A stretch of 64,000 bases of DNA from the NCBI RefSeq assembly GCF_014649395.1, contig NZ_BMSY01000005.1, positions 124,001 to 188,000 of the forward strand, given 5' to 3'. Positions within the stretch are counted from its first letter, which is position 1. Each line of letters starts with the position of its first letter. The DNA is from Streptomyces aureoverticillatus (lineage in GTDB: Bacteria; Actinomycetota; Actinomycetes; Streptomycetales; Streptomycetaceae). Shown here in pieces: positions 63,119-64,000 of this stretch. Both the position numbers and the translations under genes were made by a program. The notes under the pieces were generated by a model. The model was given only the letters and a program-made list of their open reading frames with translations. It had not been told where the DNA came from and did not search any database.

Positions 63119-64000
63119 TCAGACCACCATGTTGTCGGCGAGCTCCTCGCTCAGGTTGGACTCCGTGCCGGGGATGCCCAGGTCCTGCGCCCGCTTGTCG
63201 GCCATGGCGAGCAGGCGGCGGATGCGGCCGGCGACGGCGTCCTTGGTCAGCGGCGGGTCGGCGAGCGCGCCCAGCTCCTCCAGGGAGGCCTGCTTGTGCT
63301 CCATGCGCAGCCGTCCGGCGGCCGCGAGGTGCTCGGGCACCTCCTCGCCGAGGATCTCCAGGGCGCGCTGCACCCGGGCACCGGCGGCGACGGCCGCGCG
63401 GGCCGAGCGGCGCAGGTTGGCGTCGTCGAAGTTGGCCAGGCGGTTGGCGGTGGCGCGGACCTCGCGGCGCATCCGCCGCTCCTCCCAGGCGAGCACCGAC
63501 TCGTGGGCGCCGAGCCGCGTCAACAGGGCGCCGATGGCGTCCCCGTCACGGACGACGACGCGGTCCACGCCGCGTACCTCCCGGGCCTTCGCGGCGATCT
63601 GCAGCCGGCGGGCCGCGCCGACCAGCGCGAGCGCCGCCTCCGGGCCCGGGCAGGTCACCTCCAGGGAGGAGGAGCGGCCGGGCTCGGTCAGCGAGCCGTG
63701 CGCGAGGAAGGCGCCGCGCCAGGCGGCCTCCGCGTCGCAGGTGGCCCCCGAGACCACCTGCGGGGGCAGGCCGCGGATGGGCCGGCCGCGGCCGTCCACC
63801 AGGCCGGTCTGCCGGGCGAGCTGGTCGCCGCCCGCGACCACCCGCACCACATAGCGCGAGCCGCGGCGCAGGCCGCCCGGGGCCATCACGATCAGCTCCG
63901 AGCTGTGCCCGAAGATCTCCAGGATGTCCCGCTTGAGCCGGCGGGCCGCCATCGCCGTGTCCAGCTCCGCCTCGATCACGATGCGGCCGCTCACCAGGTG
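63119..64000 (-). CDS. whiA: WhiA sporulation regulator (C-terminal part, runs off window)
   Basis: The frame is open to the window edge, giving 293 codons of a protein normally about 325-330 aa; only the N-terminal 30-40 residues are missing. The degenerate LAGLIDADG-type domain includes HLVSGRIVIEAELDTAMAARRLKRDILEIFGHSSELIVM and CDAEAAWRGAFLAHGSLTEPGRSSSLEVTCP. The C-terminal helix-turn-helix is SLEELGALADPPLTKDAVAGRIRRLLAMADKRA. WhiA works with WhiB to start sporulation septation genes. A GTG-like codon near the edge is internal, not the start. Confidence 0.96.
   Translation of the reverse strand, partial: HLVSGRIVIEAELDTAMAARRLKRDILEIFGHSSELIVMAPGGLRRGSRYVVRVVAGGDQLARQTGLVDGRGRPIRGLPPQVVSGATCDAEAAWRGAFLAHGSLTEPGRSSSLEVTCPGPEAALALVGAARRLQIAAKAREVRGVDRVVVRDGDAIGALLTRLGAHESVLAWEERRMRREVRATANRLANFDDANLRRSARAAVAAGARVQRALEILGEEVPEHLAAAGRLRMEHKQASLEELGALADPPLTKDAVAGRIRRLLAMADKRAQDLGIPGTESNLSEELADNMVV

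Overview
The window is about 64 kb of very high-GC actinobacterial chromosome, almost certainly Streptomyces. Support comes from extreme third-position GC, many GTG and one TTG start, 1-4 nt start/stop overlaps, and several lineage markers: WhiA, RbpA, a suf operon led by a SufR-type regulator, and a transketolase-transaldolase-zwf-opcA-pgl operon near gap-pgk-tpiA-secG. From memory, gene order resembles the SCO1900-SCO1950 part of the S. coelicolor core; this was not computed. No rRNA, tRNA, CRISPR array, transposase or phage gene was seen. Region by region: 1-2.85 kb is the end of a polyol/sugar ABC importer operon (binding-protein tail, two permeases, zinc polyol dehydrogenase). 3.2-5.6 kb has a double TerD-domain stress protein and an ACC deaminase. 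5.9-10.8 kb has two tandem Ser/Thr kinases with beta-propeller sensor halves. 10.9-20.6 kb is an accessory stretch: Tat-exported PhoX-like phosphatase with a candidate PHO box, SDR enzyme, acidic orphan protein, secreted nuclease, SRPBCC and ABM proteins, SGNH hydrolase, and a 48-aa/Cys-rich protein pair. 20.8-25.4 kb has dapA and dapD (lysine/DAP pathway) flanking an ECF sigma factor with its membrane partner and a lipoprotein. 25.4-28.7 kb holds an MFS pump divergent from an HxlR-peroxiredoxin fusion regulator, and an SMR pump with its TetR regulator. 28.8-35.5 kb is the sufR-B-D-Rieske-C-S-U-T iron-sulfur operon with an upstream iron box. 35.6-44.2 kb has an AAC(3)-type acetyltransferase, a DrrAB-like exporter, heme A synthase ctaA, an amidohydrolase, a degenerate adenylating enzyme and an FAD monooxygenase. 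44.3-59.8 kb is central metabolism: ctaB, tkt-tal-zwf-opcA-pgl, pgi, an MFS, rbpA, secG, tpiA-pgk-gap. 59.9-64 kb has a large secreted M14 carboxypeptidase and the C-terminal part of whiA. How it fits together: the right half groups upper and lower glycolysis and the oxidative and non-oxidative pentose phosphate pathways with heme A maturation and Fe-S assembly, so carbon flux, NADPH supply and respiratory cofactors are neighbours. The left half is niche-specific uptake, phosphate scavenging and stress sensing. The most interesting points are the HxlR-PrxQ fusion with a palindromic operator in its divergent promoter; a large dyad upstream of the SMR/TetR pair; the iron box before suf; the PHO box before phoX; kinases with Tat-like internal membrane anchors; the coupled 48-aa/Cys-rich pair; and several dispersed or tandem repeat elements, one of which forms the C-terminus of a transporter.
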